Below are positions 1 through 10,412 of a stretch of 64,000 bases of DNA, one piece after another. The notes beneath the pieces were generated by a model that was not told the origin of the DNA, did no database searches, and saw only the letters and a list, made by a program, of their open reading frames with translations. The stretch lies in the NCBI GenBank assembly GCA_014218235.1, contig CM024757.1:152347371-152411370 (forward strand). The letters run 5' to 3'. Numbering within the stretch: the first letter of the stretch is position 1; each line of letters begins with the position of its first letter. The stretch comes from Colocasia esculenta (lineage: Eukaryota; Streptophyta; Magnoliopsida; Alismatales; Araceae). A program made the translations under genes and the position numbers.

Positions 1-74
1 CATCATTTGCATCATCTGAGGCACTCTCCACAATGCCTTCTCTGAACTACTCATCAATGGGGACATTAGCAGTG

Positions 75-174
75 TGCTCCCCCTGAGATGCTGATTCCTT
101 TTCAGCAGATTGCTCCCCCTGACTAAGAGCATCTTCTATTTGCACATCTTCAGATACAATTTCCTGCTCCCCCT
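75..174 (-). repeat. Three polypurine-tract-like motifs, TCAGGGGGAGCA type
   Basis: The ten-mer AGGGGGAGCA (minus strand) occurs at 165-174, 111-120 and 75-84, spaced 54 and 36 bp. Multiple polypurine tracts ahead of the 3' LTR are a known Sirevirus trait. The first copy overlaps the stop codon of the env-like ORF (173-175). The repeats therefore mark the end of the coding part and the approach to the 3' LTR, which is outside the window. Confidence 0.6.
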
Positions 175-1500
175 AAATGGGAGCTTCCACCATCACAACA
201 TCTGCAATGTGGCCTGATGCCACAACTTCTTCAACATTAGCAACCTCTTGCACACTTTGAGTGCTTGGAATGGAGTCTAGCACCCTTTTGAGGACTGACC
301 CTACCATAGAAGTTGGAGGGGTAATTACTTGCAATTGCTCTACAGGCTCGAGGTGCTCAGGAGGAATATCCTCTATCCTTCTTTCACTGGAGCTGATATC
401 CTCAACAATTTCTTGAATAATTCCTGCTGCTTGCTCTTCCTGAACATCCGACACACATTCCCTGAGAACTGTTGATGCTGCTTGCACTGAAGGCGCTGCT
501 GCTACTTGTGGCTCTTCTTGGGCGGCCTGCTCTTGAACTCCTGGTCCTGCTGGTACTTCTGCTGCTTCTCCTATTTCTTGTTGGACTTCTTGGGCTTCGC
601 CAATAATGGCTTCACCCTCAGCTACTGAGGTCTTGGTCCATATACCTCCAACCAATGAGAATCCACTTTTCTTTAAGTTTCTGCTTCGAATAGCCTGGCC
701 CATTTTCTCTGACACTGCTCCAGATAGATTGATGCCAGAATGTTGAAATACCTTGGTGAGCAGATGAGCATATGGTAGGGACACATTTAGCTTGCTTTTC
801 TTGTCCCAAACCTGAGCGGATGCAAACTTCATCCTTTCTACCATAACCTCTGCCATATTTATGCTCTGGTTCTGGATAGCCCAGAACATCATATCTGAGT
901 CTGCCTTTATGCAAGTCGAAAATGTGGCACTCCTTGGGACCAAAATTTGACAAACAATAAAGTGCAAAATACAGTTGAAAGCATTCAGCTGGTTGATGTC
1001 AATCTTCCCATCCTTTAGTCTGAATTCGGTACCAACAATCCCTAGCCCTTTCGCCTGGATATCCACAGTGTGAACCCCACTGTGACCGATGGTGCAAACA
1101 CCAAATAGTGATTCCAATAGCCCATAGGTGATCTTAATCTGGGTTCCTTTGACGGTGGATGTCAAGGACCATCCTCCTCAGTCTTCAAACAAACGTAAAA
1201 AGCCTTCACTAGGTCTGGATAACTTACTTCTGACAGAGTTGCCATCTTCGACCATTTCATCCTCTCCATTGCTGTAATGATGCTGCCCATTCCATTCTTC
1301 TGTAAATCTACAACATCCACTGCCTTATTGCCACAGACCTTGATCTACACAGAGGTGAACCTTTCTTGCTGCTCAGCGGTGAGAAACCCATCTCCATAGC
1401 CCCCGACGCTGCCGGAAACACCAGACGCGACCATGGATTTGAATGGGGAAAGTTTCTGGATGATTGGAATGAGGAAAGGAGCAGAAGCCCTCAAGAAATT
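173..1500 (-). pseudogene. Env-like extra ORF downstream of Sirevirus pol (plant-transposon-protein domain), broken
   Basis: A 330-codon open frame (1165-173) follows RT/RNase H in the same orientation. Its first two thirds resemble the 'putative plant transposon protein' domain found in retroelement-associated ORFs of plants: a VPRSATF-type segment, then YAHLLTKVFQ and SGINLSG. The C-terminal third is Glu/Gln/Ala/Val-rich and low in complexity. The homologous frame continues upstream of the first Met: it is shifted by one base near 1165-1170, carries an in-frame TAG at 1345-1347, and stays readable to about 1500. In Sireviruses the ORF in this position is called envelope-like, and its function is unproven. 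I see no clear signal peptide or membrane anchor here. Lineage position is solid; the function is not. Confidence 0.6.
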
Positions 1501-1861
1501 TCTAGCGGGAAGGAGTTGGACGCTTTGAAATTTCAGAGAGTCGATGCCGGAGTCGATAGGGTATCGCCTCAGGCAAGTTGAAGGAGATGAAGACGAAGGG
1601 TGAATCGTTGTACCACAAATTTCGGGTTTTTATCAAAAGGAATAAAGGTGACTTTTCGAAACAAGAGACACCATAATGGCAGAAAATGACAAAGTAACCA
1701 GTTCGAGAGGAATAAATACTTTAAAAATAATAGAACCGTCTTAGATAAGTAAGAAGCAAGTATAATTTTAATGAGATTTTGCTTAACTACAGGGGAGAGA
1801 AAATTTGGTTATTCTGAAATACTTTATATTTCAGTTTTATACAGATAAATCTTTCACAATT

Positions 1862-3709
1862 TACACATGCCTAGTTCCCTTCTTAGAGAAGTAAATCTCT
1901 CTTCAGGTAAGGCCTTTGTGAAGATATCTGTTAACTGATTTTGTGTATCTACAAAAGAAATGTCTATATCACCATTAGCTACATGATCATGAATAAAATG
2001 GTACCTAACCTCAATGTGCTTTTTCTATCTACCTTGCATCCAGCATAGTCAGCATCAGAATATCCTACTAAATTAATTTCACATGAATTTGGGTACCATA
2101 ATCCTAGATCATGAGTTTTGGCTAAGTATCTAAAGATTCTTTTAACAGAAATTAAGTGAGACTCTTTAGGATCTGCCTGATACCTAGCACACATGCATAC
2201 ACTAAACAATATATCAGGTCTACTTGCAGTTAAATAGAGTAATGAACCTATCATGCCTCTATAAAGCTTCTGATCTACTTTCTTACCATCTTTATCACTA
2301 TCTAACCTAGTTGATGTGCTCATGGGTGTTGACAGTGGCTTGACATTTTCAAATCCAAACTTCTTTAGTAATTCATTGGTATATTTGGCTTGACAGATGT
2401 GAGATCCATCCTTTCCTTGTTTGATTTGCAATCCGAGGAAGTAGTTGAGCTCCCCCATCATGCTCATTTCAAATTCTCCCTGCATAAGCTTTTCAAAATA
2501 CTTGCAAAGAGATTCATCAGTAGAACCAAATATTATATCATCAACATATATTTGAACAAGTAACACATTTTTAAGTTTAGACTTAATGAATAATGTGCTA
2601 TCTACTTTTCCTCTAATGAAACCATGATTTAACAAAAATGAACTAAGCCTTTCATAACAAGCTCTAGGTGCTTGCTTTAATCCATATAAGGCTTTATGCA
2701 ACTTAAAAACATGATTTAGGAAATCCATGTCATCAAAACCAGGCAGTTGTTCTACATATACCTTTTCCTTTATAAAACCATTCAGAAAAGCAGATTTTAC
2801 ATCCATTTGAAAGAGTTTTAAATTTAATGCAGAAGCATATGCAAGTAAAATCCTAATTGCCTCAAGTCCGGCCACTGGTGCATAGGTTTCATCGAAATCT
2901 ATGCCTTCCTCTTGGGAATAGCCTTGAGCTACCAGTCTGGCCTTGTTTCTAGTGATCACACCAGCTTCATCCAATTTGTTCCTGAACACCCATTTGGTGC
3001 CAATCACAGGATGATCTGATGGTCTCGGAACAAGGGACCATACTTGGTTTCTCTTGAACTGGTTAAGTTCATCTTGCATGGCTAATATCCAAGATTCATC
3101 AGACAGTGCCTCATTGACTGTCTTAGGCTCTATTTGAGATACAAAAGCTAAATAATCACATGGAATTACATTACCTCTTGTTCTTACCCCAACAGATGGA
3201 TCTCCAATTATATTGTCCAGTGGGTGATCCTTCTTATACCTCCATTCCTTTGGAAGATTTTCGTGTGATGTGTCCTTTTGTTGTAGATCTTCCAAGGGTG
3301 GATCTTCCTTGTCTTCAATCGATGTGTTCTTTAGCTTCTTGGACAATTCATCTGTATCATCAATATCACTATCTACTTCCTTTCTCAAGGAAGGGTTAGT
3401 TTCATCAAAAATAATATGCACTGATTGCTCAATCAATAAAGTTTGTTTGTTAAATACTCTATATCCTTTGGGTTTGGAAGCATACCCCATGAATATACCT
3501 TCATCTGATTTGGAGTCTAGCTTACCAATATCCCTTTTGCCGTTGTTGTGGATGAAGCATGGACATCCAAATGTCCTGAAATGGCTGATCTTCGGCTTCT
3601 TCTGCTTGTATAGCTCATATGAAGTCTTTCTCAAGATTGGCCTGATCATTACTCTGTTGATAATATAACATGCTCTGCTGATGGCTTTGGCCCAAAAATA
3701 TCTTGGCAA
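1862..3709 (-). pseudogene. pol: Ty1/copia reverse transcriptase and truncated RNase H
   Basis: This 576-codon frame begins inside the integrase C-terminal region (FGCPCF, GYASKPKGYRVFN) and runs through the complete RT. Landmarks are KWVFRNKLDE, RLVAQGYSQEEGIDFDETYAPV, the catalytic aspartate in QMDVKSAFLNG, LHKALYGLKQAPRA and the YVDD box. RNase H is cut short. The frame reads normally to DRKST near 2020, then jumps to sequence that belongs close to the end of RNase H, out of frame (IEVRYHF region, about 1979-2015). The normal pol tail (PEERF) is still recognisable near 1890. An internal deletion of roughly 80-90 codons has therefore removed the RNase H core. Confidence 0.85.
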
Positions 3710-3713
3710 ATCA

Positions 3714-4339
3714 TATTCTTATAGCATTGTCCTTGCCATATCCAATAGGGTTCTATTCTTTCTTTCAGCAACTCCATTTTGGTGTGGTGTCCTTGGTGCT
3801 GAGAAGTTGTGTTCTATTCCTTGGCTATCACAAAATTTTGCAAAGCTCTCATTCTGAAATTCTCCTCCATGATCTGATCAGATACTAATGATGCTATACT
3901 TCTTATCCTTTTGAACTTTCTTGCTGAAACTAACAAAACTTTCAAAAGTATCATCCTTGTGTTCCAGGAAAGAAATCCATGTAAATCTGGAATAATCATC
4001 TACTATAACAAATCCAAAATTCTTTCCCCCGAGACTTGTGGTCCTCATTGGCCCAAATAAATCCATATGTAGAAGTTCTAAGGGTTTAGAGGTTGTTACC
4101 ATGGTCTTTGACTTGAAGGATGACTTGGTGTGTTTCCCTTTTGCACATGGCCCACAGACACCATCCATTCTTGTACTTACTTTGGGTAGGCCTTCCACCA
4201 AGCTTCTCTTGATTAATTTTCTCATACCATCCAGTCTGTAGTGGCCCATTCTTCGGTGCCAAAGTTCAGTTGACTGCTCTTTATTTACTACCAGACAAAC
4301 ATCTTGATCTTTCAGGTCTTCTCGATGAAGTACATACAT
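3714..4339 (-). pseudogene. pol: Ty1/copia integrase, N-terminal and core, two in-frame stops
   Basis: The HHCC zinc-binding region (LWHRRMGHY ... CGPCAKGK) is followed by the core with the first catalytic aspartate in LLHMDLFGPM, then DDYSRFTWISFLEHK. Two premature stops, TGA at 3878-3880 and TAA at 3719-3721, lie in the same frame as the downstream RT. Integrase and RT are thus one polyprotein interrupted only by point mutations here. The conserved PQQNGVAERKNRT stretch with the catalytic glutamate is readable between the two stops. Upstream, the frame changes between 4340 and 4413. Confidence 0.8.
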
Positions 4340-4413
4340 GTTCTTTTCCCTACTGGCTTAAAACACGACTGCACCATCCTTCATGATACTGCACTTTGAC
4401 TCTTGAAATCTGA

Positions 4414-4886
4414 TCAAGGTCCTTTATCGCATAGCTGGCTGATACTAATGAGGTTGTGCTTCAGTCCTTTCACACAAAGAACATCTTCAATGATAACTTT
4501 TCCTTTGCTACCAACTGGTCCGCAACCTATTACAGACCCTTTTCCGTTGTCACCATATGTGACTGTTCCATCTTCGGCTTCAAGATGTAAGAATAACTTT
4601 CTGTTCCCTGACATGTGCCTTGAGCATCCGCTATCCAAGTACCATTTGGATGCTTGATGGTTTCCCTGCATTAAAAATATTAAGCTTTAGGTACCCAAGT
4701 TCTTTTGGGTCCTGGTTGGTTAGTCTCATCAATTTTTCCTTTAATTATCCATACTTTGTGTTTAGTTGGACATGATACTTTAATGTGTCCTAACTTATTG
4801 CAATGGCTACAGTAGGACATTTTAGTTATCTTTTCAGTTGGAATGTATTTAAAGTTTGCTTTATATGTTGTCTTGTTCAGGCACAA
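4414..4886 (-). pseudogene. pol: Retroelement protease and second zinc knuckle
   Basis: Two short frames join gag to integrase. One (4886-4680) has a CCHC knuckle, CSHCNKLGHIKVSC, and ends in WVPKA. The other (4671-4414) has the aspartic protease motif WYLDSGCSRHMSGN followed by GCGPVGSKGKV and LKHNLISISQLCDKG, which is characteristic of Sirevirus proteases. The two are in different frames and separated by a stop, so the polyprotein is broken here. The catalytic DSG triad itself is intact. Confidence 0.8.
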
Positions 4887-6462
4887 ATTTAGGAGTTGGA
4901 TATATTTTAGGATATACTACTGTTTCTTCATTATTGGGAGGAGTATAACCTAATCCATGTTTCTTTTTACCTGACCGTCTAGCACCTTTTAATATTAATG
5001 TTGTTTTGCCATTAGTAAATTTTTCTAGTGTGCTTGATAATTTTTCATTTTCTGTTGTTAAAGTGTTAACTTCTTGTTTTAGTTTATTTACAGTTTCTTG
5101 GTTTTCCAAACTCGCTAATTGTTCATTTTTATTTTTTAAGTCTTCACATACCAGTTCATTTCTCCTTTTTAGTTCAGTAATTTGTTTTTCCATTTGCTCA
5201 TTTTCAGATTTTAAGTCTGAATTAGTATTTTCTAAGCATGCGAGATTTTTCTTACTGGCTTTTAGTGATTTACATACTTCTTTATATTTATAGTACAATT
5301 CATTAAAAGCTTCTTCTAAGTTATCTGAATTAGATTCATTACATGAAGAAAAAGATGAGTCTGATGTTACCTTATCTTCGACGTTGGCCATGAATGCCAG
5401 GTTGGCTTCTTCTTCTTCTTCTTCATTGCTTGAGCTTGACTTGCTGTCTGAGTCACTGTTGTTGTCCCATGCTACTGCCATGACTTTCTTCTTGTATCTT
5501 CTGAATTTCTTGGAACTATCCTTCTTTCTGAACTCAATTTTCTTCAGTTTCGGACATTCAGCTTTGATATGTCCGGGCTTCTTGCATTCGTAGCAGATTG
5601 GTTCATTCTTCTTCACATATTTGACTTCAGGCTTCTTGAAGTCTTTTCCTTTCTTAAAATACCTTCTTCCAGACGGGTATTTCTTTTTCTTGGCTAGTAT
5701 GCATTGTAGTCTTCTGGATATAAGTGCTTCTTCATCATCACTGCCTTCATTGCTTACCTCATCCTCAGATTCTTCTTCAGAGCTACCTTCTGTAGCCTTG
5801 AGTGCATTGGTATGTTTTTTCTTGCTTGAGGATTCTCCGAGTCTTTCCATGTTGATCTCATGAGCCATGAGTGACCCAATGAGTTTCTCTAATGACATTC
5901 TCTTTAAGTCATTGGCCTCTTCTATTGCTGTCACTTTTGGAGTCCACGAGGCTGGTAGGGATCTTAAGATCTTCCTGACCATATCTCCCATTTCATAGTT
6001 TTTTCCTAGACCAGCCAACCCATTTGTGATATCTGTAAATCTGCCGAACATCTGAGTTATTGACTCTCCTGGCTGCATCTGGAACCTCTCATACTGTGTC
6101 ACCAGAATATCTATTCTGGTCTCTTTTACTTTATATGTTCCTTCGTATGTAATTCTAAGCTTCTCCCACATTTCCATCACTGATTTGCAGGCTGAAACTC
6201 TATTAAACTCTTTCTTGCTAAGTGCATAGCATAATATGCTCTTAGCTTTGCAATTGAGAGAAATCTTCTTTCTATCATCTTCTGTCCAGTTTTGTCTGTT
6301 GTTTAGAACAACTAGATCACCTTCTTCTATTATGGACCATATTTGAAAATCAAATCCTTGTAGGAAGTACTCCATCCTGGTCTTCCAGTAGGTATAGTCC
6401 TCGCCATCAAATAGAGGGGGTCGGTTTACAGACTGACCTTCGAAGTGACCTTGGGCTGCCAT
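4861..6462 (-). CDS. gag: Sirevirus-type Gag (capsid/nucleocapsid), 533 aa
   Basis: This is the best-preserved ORF of the element. It starts at an ATG 52 bp inside the PBS. The N-terminus (RPPLFDGEDYTYWKTRME, about residues 14-31) is the copia Gag start. The capsid-like region runs to about residue 215 (ITNGLAGLGKNY, RKILRSLPASW). An acidic Ser/Glu stretch follows, then a CCHC knuckle CYECKKPGHIKAEC near residue 289, a basic stretch, and a long Leu/Asn/Glu-rich coiled coil (about 375-500). The length and the coiled coil fit Sirevirus Gag, which is longer than that of most copia elements. The frame is open throughout, but expression and function are not shown. Confidence 0.85.
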   Translation of the reverse strand: MAAQGHFEGQSVNRPPLFDGEDYTYWKTRMEYFLQGFDFQIWSIIEEGDLVVLNNRQNWTEDDRKKISLNCKAKSILCYALSKKEFNRVSACKSVMEMWEKLRITYEGTYKVKETRIDILVTQYERFQMQPGESITQMFGRFTDITNGLAGLGKNYEMGDMVRKILRSLPASWTPKVTAIEEANDLKRMSLEKLIGSLMAHEINMERLGESSSKKKHTNALKATEGSSEEESEDEVSNEGSDDEEALISRRLQCILAKKKKYPSGRRYFKKGKDFKKPEVKYVKKNEPICYECKKPGHIKAECPKLKKIEFRKKDSSKKFRRYKKKVMAVAWDNNSDSDSKSSSSNEEEEEEANLAFMANVEDKVTSDSSFSSCNESNSDNLEEAFNELYYKYKEVCKSLKASKKNLACLENTNSDLKSENEQMEKQITELKRRNELVCEDLKNKNEQLASLENQETVNKLKQEVNTLTTENEKLSSTLEKFTNGKTTLILKGARRSGKKKHGLGYTPPNNEETVVYPKIYPTPKFVPEQDNI

Positions 6463-6513
6463 TTGATCTTTTCTCTTCAGATCGTTGGATCTGCTTCTTT
6501 GTTGAAGAGACTA

Positions 6514-6525
6514 GCTCTGATACCA
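6514..6525 (-). promoter_or_regulatory. Primer binding site, initiator tRNA-Met type
   Basis: The minus strand reads TGGTATCAGAGC, complementary to the 3' end of plant initiator tRNA-Met. It lies two bases inside the LTR boundary, where TGTTGCC on the plus strand marks the LTR 3' end. Reverse transcription of this element would prime here. Confidence 0.85.
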
Positions 6526-6527
6526 CT

Positions 6528-8506
6528 TGTTGCCTAGCTAGCAAGCCCAGAGGGAGGGGGGTGAATGGGATTCTTTAAAATTTGATTATCTAAAACTTGT
6601 CCACAAAAATGTTCACACAACAAGCACTTCGATGATTGTTAGTGTTAGCGAGAAGAAAATAATAAACACAAAGCAATCAGACACACTACACAAGATTTTA
6701 TCCTGGTTCGGACTTCCTTTCCACAGGAGTCCTACATCCAGTCCCTCAGCAACAACTCAGGATTCCACTACCCAAGGGTACAGTCCCCCTCAAGGACACT
6801 TACACACCCAGCCGCAGCTGGTCTTCTCTTCACAACCTGAAGAGGAATACAACACCCTGGATCCCACCAGGTCTTCCTTCAACACGAAGGGAAATGAACA
6901 CCCTGGAACCCCCAGTCTTCCTTCACACGAAGGGAATTAACACACAAAAGTGTTCAAGAGATGATGCGCCCCTGAACCAAGCTAACAGCACAATGCTTGA
7001 TCCGAAGCGAAGACTGAGAGGAGAAGATGAACAATAAAATGAACTCTCTCAGTACACAAACGCTCTCTCTAAGATGACACTGGATGCCGAGAGCTGAGAG
7101 CTACGACAGAGTGATGGAGTGAGACTTGAGCTCTTCTATGGTGCTTGCAGATTTTGAGTTCTCGAGATATTTCTATCACGAAGGCACCAGTCTTCTATTT
7201 TTGTCTTCTTTGAAAAATGTAGCCGTTTGAAGTATATGTTGTCTCTATGTTCTGAGGATGTTAGACTGCATGGATCTTCTTTGTAATCAACGGTCCTTTA
7301 CGTTTCATGCACGTAAGAAGAAAATCCTTCTTGATATCCTCCAGTTTCTACTTTATCCAACATTGTATGGAGTTGTGCTATCAAAGACCTGCACACATTA
7401 AATGCTAAAATGTAGACAACTAAGCTGTCTCTTGTTGTCAATCAACGTTAGAGTGAGAATACATCAAGATAGAAATTTCCATTCTATCTTTCCAAAAAGA
7501 TATTACATGTAGGAGCATAAGAATAGAAGATATCTGGACATTCATCGTGCAGAGAAATGTACGGTTGTATTTATTGCATGGATAACAGTGAAATACGCGG
7601 GATGACTTTGACTTGTCAAGATATTTGAATATCAAGTCGTTATAGCTCATGAAATCGATATGAACATGACTTATAGAATCGTTGTGCGAATGAGTCATTG
7701 TTCATGTGAATCGTTGCTCATTCGTAAACAAATCGTTGTACGCATAAATCGTTATGCATCCATATCCAAGTCGTTCTAGATAACAAATCGTTATGACACT
7801 ATGAGCTAATCGTTATAACCAAATCGTTATAAACAAATCGTTATAACCAAATCGTTATGAGAAAATCGTTATGACCAAATCGTTATAACTAAATCGTTAT
7901 GACCAAATCGTTATAACCAAATCGTTATAACCAAATCGTTATGAGCAAATCGTTATGAGCAAATCGTTATAACCAAATCGTTGTAAGCAAATCGTTATAA
8001 CTAAATCGTTATAAGCAAATCGTTATGAGCAAATCGTTATAACCAAATTGTTGTAAGTAAATCGTTACGCTCACTTACGAAATCGTTGTGAGATTGAAAT
8101 CGTTATACTCACTTGTCGAATCGTTATGAGAGCAAATCGTTATGCTTACTTACGAAATCGTTGTGAGATTGAAATTGTTATACTTACTTACGAATTGTTA
8201 TGAGAGCAAATCATTATGAAATAGACTTCAATAGAATATCGATGACTTATGAAATCATTATAGAACCAAAGATCGATGTGGATGAGGAAATTGTTATGAT
8301 TCTAAGGAAATCGTTGCAATAACTAGAAAGTTGATGTGTACTTAGAATATTTCATGCTTTGAACTATAAATGCTACATGATGATAAATACTTACTGATTT
8401 TGCTTGTATTTCCTTGATTTATTTCCTATTCTCAATTCTCATAGAAGTAATCTTTATCACAGTTTTGTTAATCACCAAAATAGATATGTAATTTATTTAA
8501 ATTACA
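6528..8506 (-). mobile_element. 5' LTR of Sirevirus-like element 1 (outer end uncertain)
   Basis: The inner end is firm: GGCAACA (minus strand) followed by the PBS. The segment CACCCCCCTCCCTC beside it is typical of Sirevirus LTR ends. The outer end is less sure. I place it at 8506, where the minus strand starts TGTAATTTAAATAAATTACA, a near-palindrome, and gag sequence of another element resumes within 20 bp. If right, the LTR is about 1.98 kb and the 14-bp array lies in U3. A shorter LTR ending near 7362 (TGTTGGATAAAG) cannot be excluded without the 3' LTR. Confidence 0.5.
7560..8340. repeat. AAATCGTTAT array: 18 perfect-length 14-bp units plus degenerate flanks
   Basis: From 7807 to 8058 there are 18 consecutive 14-bp units, consensus AAATCGTTATAACC, with A/G variation at base 11 and variable final bases. 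From 8059 to about 8207 a larger unit of about 75 bp occurs twice, built from the same core with CTCACTTACG and GAGATTG inserts. Looser copies spaced 14-30 bp extend left to about 7560 and right to about 8340. There are no unique spacers, so it is a minisatellite. It appears to lie in the U3 part of the LTR of element 1. Confidence 0.9.
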
Positions 8507-8525
8507 TTGGGGATAATCTGATCAT

Positions 8526-10412
8526 CAGAAAGTTGTGAGCAAGGGTTCATACGAACTACCAAAAGATGAAGGTAAGTGGACAGAGGATAACATTAATTAA
8601 TCTAAGATTAATTTCAGTGCTATGAATATTATGTAATATGATATACATCCTAATGAATACTCTCACGTTTCTATGTGCAGCTCAACAAAAGAAATGTGGG
8701 ACAAACTGAAGTTGATATATGAAGGCACGTCAGAAGTTAAGGAGACCAAAGCCAACATCCTGGTCCATGAGTATGAGATGTTCAAGATGAGCGCAGTGTA
8801 AACAATTTGTGACATGTTCGCAAGGCTCTTAAATATTACAAATGGATTGAAGGCACTTGGGAAGAACTACACTGACACAAAGATAGTCCGTAAAATTCTG
8901 AGATCCCTCCCACCGGCGTGGTACACCAAGGCCACGGTCATTGAGGACTCCAAGAATTTGTCAAGCCTCACTAGGGAGGAGTTGATTGGGAGTCTCATGG
9001 TTTATGAGATCAATCTGAAATGGGAGAAGGTCAAGCAACTCATGCTTAAGCAAAATGATGTACCACTCAAGGCAAGGAAATCCAAGGCATACAATTTTGA
9101 AGAAAATTCCTCGAGTGATGATGTGGAGGAAGTGGCAAAGCTAGCCTGAAACTTTAGGAAATTCTAAGGAAGCAAAGGCCACAACATACATCATCTCATA
9201 AAAACTACAAGTGCAAAAACAAGAAAGAGGATTCTAACAGAAAAACAGAAATGATTTGCTATGAGTGCCAAGGTATTGGGCACATGAGATCAGATTGCCC
9301 AGTGTTTTTGAAAAAGTAGAGCAAAGTCAAGGCAAAGAAACTCAAAGCCATGGTCGCCACGTGGAGCGACCCCGACTTATCTTCTTCCGAAGTTGAAGAG
9401 GTCAAAGAATCCAAGAAAGAGGAATGCGGTCTTATGGCTATTGAGGATGAATCTCTTGAGGTAACCTCTAATCATGAATTATTTCAATTGAGGAGATGGA
9501 ATCAATGTACTCTGCCTTGTAGGAAAAATATAAGAAAGAAAAAAAAGGAAAATAAAGGACTAAAAATGAAAGTTGAAGGTTTTCTTTATAATGAAATTCC
9601 TATATGTTATGCCATGAACTCAAACTCAAATGTGAAAATCTTCATGATGAAAATGAGACTATGCTAAGTAAAATTTCATTGTATGAAGAACAAATGGAAT
9701 GTATTTCTCATGATAGTAGTTTTGTTGAAAATTTAAACATGCTTGAAAAAGAAAATAAATCCTTGAAATCTGAAAACGAATGCTTGAAAACTAAAATTTT
9801 AGATTTTGAAAAGAATGCTCTGAGTCATGAATCCACTGTCAAGAAATTGCATGAAACTACAGATGAGCTGAAATCTACTATTTCTAGACTTATTTATGAA
9901 GGGGAAGCAAAAACTTGATGAGGTGCTTAGTGTTAAAGTCAATACTAATAGACATGGTTTAGGCTACTCCCCTAAAAATAAAAAGAACAAATCCCTTGAG
10001 TCTAAAATAGTGACATCATTTATTCATGCTTCAAATATCTCAAGCACATCACAGTCACATGCAAAGAAAACTACTGATCCTAAAAAGCCTATTCATGCTA
10101 AGAAACATGTGCAACCCAAGAAACCAACACATGTGAAAGGAAATAAGCATATTCATCATCATGTCAGTCATATGCAACGTCCCAAACAACACACTTCAAA
10201 CATTACATGTTATTTCTATGGTGGACATGGTCACGTGAACTATAATTGTTCTCTAAAGAAAAATATGCAGAAACTGAAGTTTGTATGGATAAGGAAGGAT
10301 TTGTTGCCTTCTAGGACTAACACAGCTGGACCCAAAATTATTTGGGTATTAAAAAAATCCACTTGAGATCTTTGGTTGCAAGTGTCTTGAAAACTTTAGA
10401 GGTGGAGCATTA
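8526..10412 (+). pseudogene. gag: Degenerate Sirevirus-type gag
   Basis: The frame is recognisable from VVSKGSYELPKDE near 8530 through STKEMWDKLK (8680), then ITNGLKALGKNY and RKILRSLPPAWYTK (8814-9149). A CCHC knuckle, CYECQGIGHMRSDC, lies at 9257-9298. A coiled-coil stretch (9604-9918) and GPKIIWV (about 10330) follow, then LVASVLKTLEVEH at 10372-10410. Stops include TAA 8799-8801, TGA 9147-9149 and TAG 9317-9319, with frame changes near 9600 and 9900. The second knuckle (10207-10248) has Tyr for its second Cys. The N-terminal 60-70 residues are missing, cut at the border with element 1. Confidence 0.8.

Larger units (their letters stand above)
1..8506 (-). mobile_element. Sirevirus-like Ty1/copia retrotransposon 1, partial
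   Basis: Read on the minus strand the order is LTR (8506-6528), tRNA-iMet-type PBS, gag, protease, integrase, RT, RNase H, then an extra ORF. This is the copia order with an added downstream ORF, as in the Sirevirus/SIRE lineage. The long coiled-coil gag with two zinc knuckles and the repeated AGGGGGAG-type purine motifs at the left edge fit the same lineage. The 3' LTR lies left of base 1, so no LTR pair or target duplication can be compared. Stops, frameshifts and an RNase H deletion show it is dead. It appears inserted in the gag gene of the plus-strand element that resumes at about 8507. Confidence 0.85.

Noticed and set aside
1366..1581. 71-codon plus-strand ORF
   Set aside because: The opposite strand carries the upstream part of the env-like ORF over much of this interval, so this is a shadow.
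6632..6940. 102-codon ORF in the LTR of element 1
   Set aside because: Pro/Ser/Thr-rich reading of U5-type LTR sequence with imperfect direct repeats (CACGAAGGGAA). It has no domain.
7807..8058. CRISPR-like regular repeat array
   Set aside because: The repeats are directly adjacent without unique spacers, in plant DNA and apparently within an LTR. It is a minisatellite.
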